DNA of 54,754 bases from an uncultured Pelagibacteraceae bacterium (GTDB lineage: Bacteria; Pseudomonadota; Alphaproteobacteria; Pelagibacterales; Pelagibacteraceae), in NCBI GenBank assembly GCA_902570915.1, contig CACGAB010000005.1, forward strand, positions 1 through 54,754, given 5' to 3'. Under the pieces are notes generated by a model. The model had not been told where the DNA came from. It was given only the letters and a program-made list of their open reading frames with translations, and made no database searches. Shown one piece after another: positions 7,900 through 17,162 of the stretch; the stretch's first letter is position 1, and every line of letters starts with the position of its first letter. A program made the translations under genes and the position numbers.

Positions 7900-10085
7900 T
7901 GAAAGTATTTTTAAAAATCGTTTTGATATTTATTTTCACCGCATTGGTATTTGTAAGTTATTTTAGTTTAGTAGGTATCAAAACTAATAAGTTTAATACC
8001 CAAATAAAAAATAAATTAATAAATACGAATAAAGATTTTGATATTGAGTTAGATCAAGTAAATTTAAAACTTAATCCAGTTGAACTAAAATTAAATGTAA
8101 AAATATTAGGTTCAAACATTATATACAAGAGAAACGTTCTTGAAACGGAAAGTATCAAAACTGAAATATCAATAATCTCTTTTTTTAAAAATGAATTTTT
8201 AATTCAAAATCTTGACATTTCCACTAAGCCAGTTGATATAAAAGATTTGATTTCATTTACAAAAACTTTTTATTATTCTCCGGAATTGATAATCTTAGAA
8301 AAATTATCTTCAATAAAAGGTTTTTTAATTGCAGATATAAAAATTTATTTTGATGATAATGGCAATATAAAAGATAATTATTATGCCAAAGGATATATTA
8401 AAGATACAAAATTTAGTTCACTCAAAAATTTTGAGTTAGATAAATTAAATTTTATATTCAGAATTGAAAAACATAATTTTGAATTTAAAGATATTGAATT
8501 TTCATTAAATAATATTAATTTTAGATCAAAAAAAATTAATCTGAAAAAAATAGAACAGGGTTATTTATTAAAAGGTTTCTTAAATAATAAAAATGTAAAA
8601 TTAGATAGAAAAAACCTGACTTTATTTAAAGAAAAGTTTTTACCGGATTTAATTATAGAAAGAATATCATTTAGCTCAAAAAATCAATTTTCATTTAATT
8701 TAGATAAAAATTTTAGAATAAAAAATGAGTATTTATCTTCTGATATAGATATTGAGGAATTTCAAATAATAAATAATTTCAAACTTAAAGATATTTTTCC
8801 AAAAATAAATAACAAAATTTTTATAAAAAATAACAATGTAAAAATTGAATATATTAAAAAGAACTTTATTATTGAAGGAAAAGGCGAAATTTATTTACAA
8901 AAAAATGAGGATTATATTGACTATAAAATTGAAAAAAAAGATCAACTAATAAATTTTAATGGTTTAGTTAAACTAAATAAAGATCCTTTTATTTTAAGTT
9001 TTTTAAACTTTAAAAAAGACCAAAACTTTGAAACAAAAATTAAATTTAGTGGATATAAAGATACTACAAAACAATTTTTTTTAAATTCAATAGGGCTTGA
9101 TGAAAACGAAAATACTATTATAGCGAATGGCATTCAACTTTCTTCTAAATTGAAAATTAAAAGCGTTGATAGTATTAATGCTAATTATATAGATACTCAG
9201 AATCAAAAAAATATTTTTAATATAAAAAAAACTAACAAAAGATATATAGTCAAAGGTGATAGTTTCAATGGAGAATATCTAATTGAAAATATTTTATTCA
9301 GTGATAAAAAAAATAATTATTTTGATGAAGACTTTGAATTAATTTTAAATATAGAAAATATTAATTTAGATAGAGAGTTCAATTTAAAGAACTTAACTGG
9401 GAATTTAATATTCAAAAAAAAAAAATTAGTTGATGGAAGTCTTAAAGGAGATTTTCCTGGAGATAAAAAGATGAATTTTTCAGTTAGAACAATGGATTCA
9501 AAAATAATAACAACTTTATTTCTAGATTTTGCTGAACCAATTGTTAAAAAATATAAATTTATCAAAGGTTTCGATGGTGGAGTTTTAGATTTTTATAGTA
9601 TTAAAGATGTAGAAAACTCTAATTCCACCTTAAAAATTTATAATTTTAAATTAAAAGAACTCCCAACTCTAACAAAACTACTTACACTGGCATCTCTTCA
9701 AGGTATCGCAGACATTCTGTCAGGTGAGGGAATAAGATTTGATGAGTTTGAAATGAAATTTGAAAATAAAAAAAAAATAATGAATATAAACGAAATTTTT
9801 GCAATTGGACCTGCAATATCAGTATTGATGAATGGATATGTTGAAAAAGACAAATTAATAAGTTTAAGAGGAACATTGGTTCCGGCAACAACAATAAACA
9901 AGGCCATAGGAACAATTCCAGTTTTAGGAAAAATATTAGTTGGTTCAAAAACTGGTGAGGGAGTTTTTGGAGTTAGTTTTAAGATTAAAGGCCCACCAAA
10001 AAAATTAGAAACGACTGTAAATCCAATCAAAACTCTCACACCTAGATTTATAACAAGAACTTTAGAAAAAATTAAAAAAAATTAG
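7899..10085 (+). CDS. AsmA-like / YhdP-type envelope protein
   Basis: A 728-residue protein with one N-terminal membrane segment (about residues 3-25) and a long, lysine- and asparagine-rich, beta-rich body. The conserved part is the C-terminus: ADILSGEGIRFDEFEMKFENKKK, GPAISVLMNGYV and LRGTLVPATTINKAIGTIPVLGKIL. This pattern marks the AsmA/TamB/YhdP superfamily, which is implicated in phospholipid transport to the outer membrane. The N-terminal two thirds diverge too far for a firm subfamily call. Its ATG overlaps the prfB stop. It ends convergent with tyrS, with a 4-base shared stop. Confidence 0.75.
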   Translation: MKVFLKIVLIFIFTALVFVSYFSLVGIKTNKFNTQIKNKLINTNKDFDIELDQVNLKLNPVELKLNVKILGSNIIYKRNVLETESIKTEISIISFFKNEFLIQNLDISTKPVDIKDLISFTKTFYYSPELIILEKLSSIKGFLIADIKIYFDDNGNIKDNYYAKGYIKDTKFSSLKNFELDKLNFIFRIEKHNFEFKDIEFSLNNINFRSKKINLKKIEQGYLLKGFLNNKNVKLDRKNLTLFKEKFLPDLIIERISFSSKNQFSFNLDKNFRIKNEYLSSDIDIEEFQIINNFKLKDIFPKINNKIFIKNNNVKIEYIKKNFIIEGKGEIYLQKNEDYIDYKIEKKDQLINFNGLVKLNKDPFILSFLNFKKDQNFETKIKFSGYKDTTKQFFLNSIGLDENENTIIANGIQLSSKLKIKSVDSINANYIDTQNQKNIFNIKKTNKRYIVKGDSFNGEYLIENILFSDKKNNYFDEDFELILNIENINLDREFNLKNLTGNLIFKKKKLVDGSLKGDFPGDKKMNFSVRTMDSKIITTLFLDFAEPIVKKYKFIKGFDGGVLDFYSIKDVENSNSTLKIYNFKLKELPTLTKLLTLASLQGIADILSGEGIRFDEFEMKFENKKKIMNINEIFAIGPAISVLMNGYVEKDKLISLRGTLVPATTINKAIGTIPVLGKILVGSKTGEGVFGVSFKIKGPPKKLETTVNPIKTLTPRFITRTLEKIKKN

Positions 10086-11311
10086 ATTAATTGAATTTTA
10101 ATATGCCTTTTTTTTCCTATTGAAAGCTTGAGATAATTATCATTAAAAATTTCATCTTTAATTGAAAACTTTTCATCTTCAATAATCTGATTATTTATTT
10201 TTACCGCTCTACCTCTGATTAGTCTTCTAACTTCACTTTTTGACTTTTCAAATTTCGCAAAAATGACCAAATCAATAATATTTATATCTTTCTTTAATAT
10301 TTTTTTGTTTAAATCAATTGATGGAAGGTTTGAACCAGAGGAGTTCTCAGAAAATGTTTCTTTTGCAATTTTTTCTGCTTTAAATGCCTCTTTTTTTCCA
10401 TGAAGCATTTCAGTTGTTTTATTAGCAAGTAAAATTTTTAGTTGATTAATATCTTTCTCATTTAGATCCTCAATTTCATCGATCATAATATCAGTAAAAA
10501 ATTTTATAAATTTTTTAACATCTCTGTCATCTGTATTTCGCCAAAACTGCCAATAGTCGTAAGCTGATAAGATTCTCTTATCAAGCCAAATAGCTCCGTC
10601 AGCAGTTTTACCCATTTTGGCCCCACTTGCTAAAGTAATTAATGGAGTTGTTAAACCAAAAACTTCCTTGTTGTAATGTCTTTTTATTAAATCAACACCA
10701 TTAATTATGTTTCCCCATTGGTCTGAACCACCTATCTGTAAAACGCAATTTTCATTTTTGTTTAATTCTAAAAAGTCATACGCTTGAAGTATCATATAAT
10801 TAAATTCCATATAACTTAATGACTGTTCTCTTTCTAATCGTGTTTTAACACTTTCAAAAGTTAACATTTTATTTATGGTGAAGTGTTTTCCAATTGACCT
10901 TAAAAAAGAAATATAGTTAAGATTTTTTAACCACTTATAATTATCTACGAATATTGGTTTAGTCTTTTTATCTTTATTATCTAGAAACTTTTCTAAGATT
11001 CTTTTTATATTTTTTGAATTTTTAATAATTTCTTTTTCAGATAAAATTTTACGTGTTTTATCTTTTCCAGATGGATCACCGATTCTTGTTGTACCGCCTC
11101 CCAATAATACGATTGGTCTATGGCCATGTTTTTGAAGAAGTCTCAAGCACATTATTTGAAGTAAACTTCCAACATGAAGGCTTTTAGCAGTGCAATCGAA
11201 ACCGATATATGCCGTGATTTTTTTTTTATTTAATAGTTCTGATAATCCACTTTCATTGGAGCATTGATAAAAAAATCCTCTATCTTTAAATTCTTTCAAA
11301 AATTTATTCAT
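10082..11311 (-). CDS. tyrS: Tyrosyl-tRNA synthetase
   Basis: A 409-residue class I synthetase charging tRNA-Tyr. The HIGH-type motif is HVGSLLQIMCLRLL near residue 46, preceded by AYIGFDCTAKSL. The tyrosine-binding region follows (MILQAYDFLEL, LQIGGSDQWGNIINGVDL), and the KMSKS equivalent is GAKMGKTADGA. A C-terminal S4-like RNA-binding domain (SKSEVRRLIRGRAVKINNQ) ends the protein. Size and order are standard. It starts 48 bases from the divergent anmK; its stop shares bases with the gene to the left. Confidence 0.96.
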   Translation of the reverse strand: MNKFLKEFKDRGFFYQCSNESGLSELLNKKKITAYIGFDCTAKSLHVGSLLQIMCLRLLQKHGHRPIVLLGGGTTRIGDPSGKDKTRKILSEKEIIKNSKNIKRILEKFLDNKDKKTKPIFVDNYKWLKNLNYISFLRSIGKHFTINKMLTFESVKTRLEREQSLSYMEFNYMILQAYDFLELNKNENCVLQIGGSDQWGNIINGVDLIKRHYNKEVFGLTTPLITLASGAKMGKTADGAIWLDKRILSAYDYWQFWRNTDDRDVKKFIKFFTDIMIDEIEDLNEKDINQLKILLANKTTEMLHGKKEAFKAEKIAKETFSENSSGSNLPSIDLNKKILKKDINIIDLVIFAKFEKSKSEVRRLIRGRAVKINNQIIEDEKFSIKDEIFNDNYLKLSIGKKRHIKIQLI

Positions 11312-11359
11312 AAGTTTATAGTCTTACAATATACAAATTTTTTTTAAAAAAAAATAAGA

Positions 11360-12523
11360 ATGGGCAAGATATATACAGCTTTAGGACTGATGAGCGGGAC
11401 ATCTATTGATGGAGTGGATGCATCTATAATAAAGTCTGATGGTAATAGGGAATATTCCCCTGTAATTGATAAGTATTTTGAGTATGGGGATAAAATAAGA
11501 AAAAGAATACTCAATTTAAGAGCAAAAATTTCAGCTCCAAATCATCTTATTGAATACGAAAATGAAATTAAGGATATTGAGAGAGAAATTACTTTATTTC
11601 ATGCGAACGCTGTCAAAGAAATTTTAAACGACACTAAGATTGATTTAGATTTATTAGGTTTTCATGGACAGACAATATTTCATGATAGTAAAAAAAAAAT
11701 TACTAAACAGTTGGGTGATGGCAAACTATTGTCTCAATTAATAAAAAAAAAGGTGGTATATGATTTTAGACAAAATGATTTAAAGAATGGAGGTCAAGGA
11801 GCTCCATTGACACCAATTTTTCACAATTTAATTGCCAACAAATATTTAAAAAAAGAATTAGATAAATCTTATTCTGTCAACATTATAAATATTGGAGGCG
11901 TTTCAAATCTTACTAAAACAGTTAAATGGGATAAATTAGATAAAAAAAAAGAATTTATAAAAGCCTGTGATATCGGCCCAGGAAATTGTCTAATTGATGA
12001 GTGGGTTCAAAAAAATTCAAAAAAAAGATATGACAATGATGGTACACTTGCAAGCATCGGCAATACTGACAGATTAATTCTAAATCAGGCGTTAGAAAAT
12101 TTTAATATTGGTCCTCCTTATACAGAATCTTTAGATGTAAAAGATTTTGATATATCTTTTGTAAAAGGTCTATCTTTAGAAGATGGAGTATCAACACTAG
12201 CTGATTTTACATCATTACAAATTTCTAAAGCAGTTAATTTTTTTAAAGATCCTACTAAAAATTCAATTTTTTTGGTTTGTGGTGGGGGAAGAAAAAATAA
12301 ATACTTAATGAACTCAATTTTAAAATCAGTAAATCTAATCCATGATTTGAATAAAACAAATTTTGTTCCAGTAGAAGATTATAGTCTAGATGGTGACTTT
12401 GTTGAGTCACAAGCTTTTGCTTATTTAGCTATTAGATCTATTCTAAGCTTACCAATATCTTTTCCTGATACTACGAGATGTAGAGAGTCAATTTCTGGAG
12501 GTGTAATAATTGAAAATTTTTAA
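11360..12523 (+). CDS. anmK: Anhydro-N-acetylmuramic acid kinase
   Basis: A 387-residue AnmK. It cleaves and phosphorylates 1,6-anhydroMurNAc to MurNAc-6-phosphate in peptidoglycan recycling. It shows the family's N-terminal GLMSGTSIDGVDASI (phosphate-binding loop of the ASKHA fold), LLGFHGQTIFHD, NIGGVSNLT, DIGPGNCLIDEW and CGGGRKNKYLM. Length matches the family. The tyrS-anmK divergent pair is common in Proteobacteria. The stop overlaps the convergent hydrolase gene by 4 bases. Confidence 0.95.
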   Translation: MGKIYTALGLMSGTSIDGVDASIIKSDGNREYSPVIDKYFEYGDKIRKRILNLRAKISAPNHLIEYENEIKDIEREITLFHANAVKEILNDTKIDLDLLGFHGQTIFHDSKKKITKQLGDGKLLSQLIKKKVVYDFRQNDLKNGGQGAPLTPIFHNLIANKYLKKELDKSYSVNIINIGGVSNLTKTVKWDKLDKKKEFIKACDIGPGNCLIDEWVQKNSKKRYDNDGTLASIGNTDRLILNQALENFNIGPPYTESLDVKDFDISFVKGLSLEDGVSTLADFTSLQISKAVNFFKDPTKNSIFLVCGGGRKNKYLMNSILKSVNLIHDLNKTNFVPVEDYSLDGDFVESQAFAYLAIRSILSLPISFPDTTRCRESISGGVIIENF

Positions 12524-13176
12524 TATAAAGCAGTTTCTTTTTTTATATATTTATCTAAAACTCTCACTAAGTTTGTCTCATTTTTGGAGAAAAAATGATT
12601 TGCCTCTTGAACTGCTTGAAATTCAACTTTGATACCTTTTTGACTACTTAGTCTTTTGTTTAATTCATTAATATATTCAACTGGTACTAATTCATCCTTT
12701 TTTCCATAAACCATTAATCCAGATGTAGGACAAGGAGAAAGGAAAGAAAAATCATAAACATTTGGTTGAGGTGATATTGCTATAAATCTGTTTATTTCTG
12801 GTCTTCGCATTAAAAGCTGCATTGCAATCAATGAACCAAATGAAAAACCAGATACCCAACATTGTGAATTATCAAAATTTTCTCTTTCTAGCCAATCTAA
12901 TGCAGCAGCTGCATCTGCAAGTTCTCCTTGTCCGTTGTCAAACTCTCCATCACTTTTTCCCACGCCTCTAAAGTTAACTCGGCAAACTGAAAAGTTATTA
13001 TCCATAAAAGAGTGAAAAGTTTCTACAACAACTTTGTTATTCATTGTTCCTCCGTATTGAGGATGTGGTTGTAATATCAATGCTATCGGTGAAGTACTTT
13101 TTTTACTTTTAAAATATTTAGCTTCTAATCTTCCAGCTGGGCCAGGAATAAAAATTTCTAAAATTTTATTATCCAT
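12520..13176 (-). CDS. Alpha/beta hydrolase
   Basis: A 218-residue alpha/beta hydrolase of the compact family near COG2945 (dienelactone hydrolase-like). It starts MDNKILEIFIPGPAGRLEAKY and has LQPHPQYGGTMNNKVV, the conserved HP region of the oxyanion side. RVNFRGVGKSDGEFDNGQGE follows, and the nucleophile elbow is GFSFGSL (Ser in GxSxG). The acid is probably in YGKKDELVPVEY and the His in EANHFFSKNE. The substrate cannot be told from sequence. It is divergent from iscR and the suf operon across 133 bases. Confidence 0.85.
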   Translation of the reverse strand: MDNKILEIFIPGPAGRLEAKYFKSKKSTSPIALILQPHPQYGGTMNNKVVVETFHSFMDNNFSVCRVNFRGVGKSDGEFDNGQGELADAAAALDWLERENFDNSQCWVSGFSFGSLIAMQLLMRRPEINRFIAISPQPNVYDFSFLSPCPTSGLMVYGKKDELVPVEYINELNKRLSSQKGIKVEFQAVQEANHFFSKNETNLVRVLDKYIKKETALY

Positions 13177-13257
13177 AATTGTTAATGATAACTATTCTCA
13201 AAAAAAAATAGACATATCATATGTACGTGACAAATTGATAGTTTTTTTTTAGGCTAT

Positions 13258-13290
13258 ATACTTGACTAAATTAGTCAGGTTTATATATAT
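13258..13290 (+). promoter_or_regulatory. iscR-suf promoter with an IscR type-1 box
   Basis: GACT (13264-13267) and AGTC (13273-13276) are the arms of an inverted repeat, TGACTAA / TTAGTCA around a central A at 13270. Compared from memory with the E. coli type-1 IscR consensus, 13258-13282 agrees at all but one position (13281). The box contains TTGACT (13262-13267), a good -35 element, and TATATA (13284-13289) can serve as -10. A bound IscR dimer would therefore block RNA polymerase, the classic autorepression layout. iscR starts 20 bases downstream. Confidence 0.82.
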
Positions 13291-13309
13291 CCTTGCAATA
13301 TAAGGACTT

Positions 13310-13735
13310 ATGAGACTAACATCTAAAGGAAGATATGCGGTAATGGCTTTGGTTGATCTTGCAAGATTTAACAATATCAATCCAGTATCTCTCAGAGATA
13401 TTTCTTTAAGACAGGGAATTTCTCTTGATTACTTAGAGCAAATTTTTTCTAAACTTAGAAAAAAAGAAATCGTTCAAAGTGTGAGGGGTATTCAAGGAGG
13501 ATATGTTCTTAGTAAAAAAGCTAAAGAGATAAAACTTACTAATATACTAGATGCAGTTGATGAAAAGGTAAAAACTTTACAATGTAAAAAAGAGTCAAAA
13601 AAAGGGTGTAACGGTAGAACAACGAAGTGTTTAACTCACAACTTGTGGGATGAGCTTGAAAATCATATTAATAATTTTTTTGAAAAAAAAAGTTTAGATG
13701 ATCTTATTAAAGATAATACTGAAAAAAGATTTTAA
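13310..13735 (+). CDS. iscR: Rrf2-family Fe-S cluster regulator IscR
   Basis: A 141-residue Rrf2 winged-helix regulator at the head of the suf operon. The N-terminal [18 protein letters not shown] and [25 protein letters not shown] form the DNA-binding domain, and [13 protein letters not shown] is the wing. The cluster-ligand region has three cysteines and a histidine, spaced C-x7-C-x6-C-x2-H ([18 protein letters not shown]). E. coli IscR has C-x5-C-x5-C-x2-H. It therefore probably still binds a [2Fe-2S] cluster, and the box just upstream is of the type recognised by the holo form. Expected role: represses the operon when Fe-S supply is adequate. sufB follows after two bases. Confidence 0.9.
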   Translation: MRLTSKGRYAVMALVDLARFNNINPVSLRDISLRQGISLDYLEQIFSKLRKKEIVQSVRGIQGGYVLSKKAKEIKLTNILDAVDEKVKTLQCKKESKKGCNGRTTKCLTHNLWDELENHINNFFEKKSLDDLIKDNTEKRF

Positions 13736-13737
13736 AA

Positions 13738-15180
13738 ATGGATACTAGGGAAAAAGATATAGAAAAGTTAAAAGATTATAAGTATGGTTTTACTACTGAT
13801 ATAGAAAATATTAAAGCTCCAAAAGGCTTAAATGAAGATGTGATCAAGTTTATATCTAACATTAAAAAAGAGCCGCAGTGGATGCTAGACTTTAGATTAA
13901 GAGCATTTGAGCGATTAAAACTTTTAAAAGAACCTAATTGGCAGAAACCAAAATACCCTAAGATCGATTATCAAGATTTATATTATTACTCGGCTCCAAA
14001 AAGTATGAAGGATAAACCAAAAAGTTTAGATGAGCTTGACCCTAAACTTTTAGAAACATATAAAAAACTTGGAATTCCATTACAAGAACAAGCTAGACTA
14101 AATGGAATTGCTGTCGATGCTGTATTTGACTCTGTTTCAGTTGCGACTACTTTTAAAGGTGAATTGACTAAACATGGAATAATTTTTTGTTCAATGTCAG
14201 AGGCAATTCAAAAACATCCTGATCTAGTAAAAAAATATTTGGGTACTGTAATACCAGTTACTGATCATTTCTTTGCTACACTAAATTCTGCTGTTTTTAC
14301 TGATGGATCATTCGTTTATATTCCTGAAGGTGTTAAGTGCCCAATGGAACTATCGACTTATTTCAGAATTAATGCATCAGAAACAGGACAGTTTGAAAGA
14401 ACATTAATCATTGCCGATAAAGGCAGTTACGTAAGTTACCTCGAGGGATGTACCGCTCCAATGAGGGATGAAAATCAATTACATGCAGCAAATGTAGAAT
14501 TGATTGCATTAGATAATGCAGAAATAAAATATTCAACTGTTCAAAATTGGTATCCGGGCGATGAAAACGGCAAAGGAGGAATTTATAATTTTGTTACTAA
14601 AAGAGGTTTGTGTAAGGGAAAAAATTCTAAGATTTCTTGGACACAAGTTGAAACAGGTTCTGCTATAACTTGGAAATATCCAAGCTGTATATTAAAAGGT
14701 GATAATTCAATTGGAGAATTTTACTCAATAGCAATTACCAATAATCATCAAAAAGCAGATACTGGGACAAAGATGATTCATTTAGGAAAAAATACTAAAA
14801 GTAAAATCATTTCAAAAGGTATAAGTGCTGGATTTTCTGATATGACTTATAGAGGTTTAGTAGATATTAATTCAAAAGCTAAAAACTCAAGTAATTACAC
14901 ACAATGTGACTCTTTATTAATGGGGAATAAATGTGGCGCTCATACAGTTCCATATATTAAAAATAAAAATTTTGATTCCAATATTGCTCATGAAGCTACG
15001 ACATCAAAAATTAGTGAAGAACAATTGCATTATTGTCAACAAAGAGGACTTAATCCTGAGGAAGCTGTAGGATTAATTGTTAATGGTTTTTGTAAGGAAG
15101 TACTACAACAACTACCAATGGAGTTTGCAGTGGAAGCTCAGAAACTTGTAGGTATTAGCTTAGAGGGGAGTGTTGGTTAA
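13738..15180 (+). CDS. sufB: Fe-S cluster scaffold subunit SufB
   Basis: A 480-residue core subunit of the SufBCD scaffold, on which Fe-S clusters are assembled. It begins after a short N-terminal region ([25 protein letters not shown] is the family helical domain), followed by the right-handed beta-helix. Conserved stretches include [24 protein letters not shown] [52 protein letters not shown] and the C-terminal [21 protein letters not shown]. Length is standard. It directly follows iscR; its last base is the first base of the sufC ATG. Confidence 0.96.
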   Translation: MDTREKDIEKLKDYKYGFTTDIENIKAPKGLNEDVIKFISNIKKEPQWMLDFRLRAFERLKLLKEPNWQKPKYPKIDYQDLYYYSAPKSMKDKPKSLDELDPKLLETYKKLGIPLQEQARLNGIAVDAVFDSVSVATTFKGELTKHGIIFCSMSEAIQKHPDLVKKYLGTVIPVTDHFFATLNSAVFTDGSFVYIPEGVKCPMELSTYFRINASETGQFERTLIIADKGSYVSYLEGCTAPMRDENQLHAANVELIALDNAEIKYSTVQNWYPGDENGKGGIYNFVTKRGLCKGKNSKISWTQVETGSAITWKYPSCILKGDNSIGEFYSIAITNNHQKADTGTKMIHLGKNTKSKIISKGISAGFSDMTYRGLVDINSKAKNSSNYTQCDSLLMGNKCGAHTVPYIKNKNFDSNIAHEATTSKISEEQLHYCQQRGLNPEEAVGLIVNGFCKEVLQQLPMEFAVEAQKLVGISLEGSVG

Positions 15181-15914
15181 TGCTTAGAATAAACAATTTA
15201 AATGCCAATATTGAGAATAAATCTATATTAAAAGGATTTTCTTTGGATATAAATCCTGGCGAAGTTCATGCGATAATGGGTCCAAATGGGTCAGGAAAAA
15301 GCACATTATCTAATATTCTATCAGGAAAAAAAGGGTATGAAGTAACAGGTGAAATTTTATTTGAAAATAAAAATTTATTTGATCTTGAGACTGAGGAAAG
15401 AGCACATAAGGGAATATTTTTAGCTTTTCAATATCCTTTAGAAATTCCAGGAGTAAATACAAATATATTTTTAAAAACATCATTAAATGCAATTAGAAAA
15501 GCACGTGGAGAAAAAGAACTAGATGCTATTGAATTTTTAAAGCTTGTTAAACAAAAAGCTAAAGAATTAAAATTTGACGAGGAAAAACTGAATAGACAAT
15601 TAAATGTTGGTTTTTCGGGTGGAGAAAAAAAGAAGAATGAAATTTTACAAATGTCTATGTTGGCTCCAAAATTATCTATTTTAGATGAAACGGACTCAGG
15701 TTTAGACATAGATGCTTTAAAAATAGTAGCTGACGGAGTTAATACATTAAGAAACAAAAATAATTCTTTTTTAATAATTACTCACTATCAAAGATTACTA
15801 GATTACATAAAACCAGACTTTGTTCATGTTTTAATGGATGGAAAAATAATTAGATCTGGTGGCCCAGAATTAGCAATAGAGCTTGAAAAAAAAGGTTATG
15901 AAAGTTTTAATTAA
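15180..15914 (+). CDS. sufC: SUF system ATPase SufC
   Basis: A 244-residue ABC-type ATPase that powers conformational change in the SufBC2D complex. Walker A is GPNGSGKST (about residue 34), the Q-loop lies in LAFQYPLEIPGV, the signature is VGFSGGEKKKNE, Walker B is LSILDETDSGLD and the switch His is in IITHYQRLL. The family-specific ETDSGLD and FSGGEKKKNEI distinguish it from transport ATPases. It is packed between sufB (TAATG overlap) and sufD (adjacent). Confidence 0.96.
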   Translation: MLRINNLNANIENKSILKGFSLDINPGEVHAIMGPNGSGKSTLSNILSGKKGYEVTGEILFENKNLFDLETEERAHKGIFLAFQYPLEIPGVNTNIFLKTSLNAIRKARGEKELDAIEFLKLVKQKAKELKFDEEKLNRQLNVGFSGGEKKKNEILQMSMLAPKLSILDETDSGLDIDALKIVADGVNTLRNKNNSFLIITHYQRLLDYIKPDFVHVLMDGKIIRSGGPELAIELEKKGYESFN

Positions 15915-17162
15915 ATGAGCGAGCAATTACAGTCAGACTTTGATAAATTAGTAAAAACTTCAAAATTTTCTGATGAAGAAATTAAGTTCAAAAAAAATTT
16001 TTTGAATAATTTTATTAAAAACGGTTTTCCCAATAGAAAGCAAGAAGATTGGAAGTTTTTAGATATTAGTCAGATTATTAAAAAGAATATTAGCGATTTA
16101 GGTTTTTTCAATGACTATTCACAATCAAATAAAATTGATCCATCTGTTTTAGTTGATGGTTTGGAGCATAATAAGATTATATTTATAAATGGAAAAATTG
16201 AAGAGATTGATTTTAACTTCGAAGATCAAAATAAAATTGAAATAATTGATGAAACTAAAAAAGATATATCATTTGATTATGAAAATTCATTAATTGATTT
16301 GAATAGTGCATTTATTGATAAAATTTTTAAAATTTTAATTAAAAAAAATTATTTTCTAAAGAAACCTTTGATAATTTATCATTTAACAAATGATAAAATA
16401 AGGTCTACTAATATCAATTTGAGATTAGATTTTGAATTAGGTGAAAATAGTTGTTTAAAACTGATTGATTATTTTGCTAACACCACACAGAAAAACTTTA
16501 TTAATATTTTTTATAACTTCAATTTAGAAAAAGATTCAATCCTGAAAAACTATAAAATTGATAAATTTAGAAATAATAACTTAAAATACTCTTTTAATAA
16601 TATTGATCAAGAAAATAGCAGTGTTTCAGAAACATTTATATTATCTGCTGGTTCAGATTATTTTAAAAATGAGATTAATTGTAATTTAAATGGTGAGTAT
16701 TCATCAGCTTTTATTAATGGTATTTTTTCTTTAGAGGAAAATCAACAACACGAAATTAGAACTACAATCAATCATTTAGTAAAAAACACAAAAAGTTATC
16801 AGCTTATAAAAAGTGTTCTTGGAAAAAATTCAAAATCTGCATATCAAGGAAGAATATTGGTAAATTCAAAAGCTCAAAAAACTGATGGATATCAATTGAG
16901 TAAAGCAATACTGCTCGATGAAACATCAGAGTTTAATGCAAAACCAGAATTAGAAATTTATGCTGATGACGTAAAATGTTCTCACGGATCAGCATCTGGT
17001 AGCTTAGATGAAAATTCTATTTTTTACTTAATGTCTCGTGGTTTGAATTATCAACAGTCAAAAGAACTTTTGATTAATGGTTTTTTAATGGATGTTGTTG
17101 AAAAGATTACAGACGTAGAAATAAAAAACTTAATTACAAATATTATTGGACTAAAAAAATGA
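15915..17162 (+). CDS. sufD: Fe-S cluster scaffold subunit SufD
   Basis: A 415-residue partner of SufB in the SufBC2D complex. The N-terminal part is divergent, with RKQEDWKFLDIS as the family's 'R-EDW-y' motif near residue 40. The conserved beta-helix C-terminal half reads AYQGRILVNSKAQKTDGYQLSKAILLDE, ADDVKCSHGSASGSLDENSIFYLMSRGL and the terminal helix. The histidine in KCSHGSA corresponds to the one used in cluster assembly. It starts immediately after the sufC stop, and its stop overlaps the sufS start by 4 bases (ATGA). Confidence 0.94.
   Translation: MSEQLQSDFDKLVKTSKFSDEEIKFKKNFLNNFIKNGFPNRKQEDWKFLDISQIIKKNISDLGFFNDYSQSNKIDPSVLVDGLEHNKIIFINGKIEEIDFNFEDQNKIEIIDETKKDISFDYENSLIDLNSAFIDKIFKILIKKNYFLKKPLIIYHLTNDKIRSTNINLRLDFELGENSCLKLIDYFANTTQKNFINIFYNFNLEKDSILKNYKIDKFRNNNLKYSFNNIDQENSSVSETFILSAGSDYFKNEINCNLNGEYSSAFINGIFSLEENQQHEIRTTINHLVKNTKSYQLIKSVLGKNSKSAYQGRILVNSKAQKTDGYQLSKAILLDETSEFNAKPELEIYADDVKCSHGSASGSLDENSIFYLMSRGLNYQQSKELLINGFLMDVVEKITDVEIKNLITNIIGLKK

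Noticed and set aside
9682..10039. Open frames on the minus strand inside the AsmA-like gene (82-113 aa)
   Set aside because: They lie entirely antisense to a gene with clear family motifs, have no ribosome site and no recognisable protein pattern.
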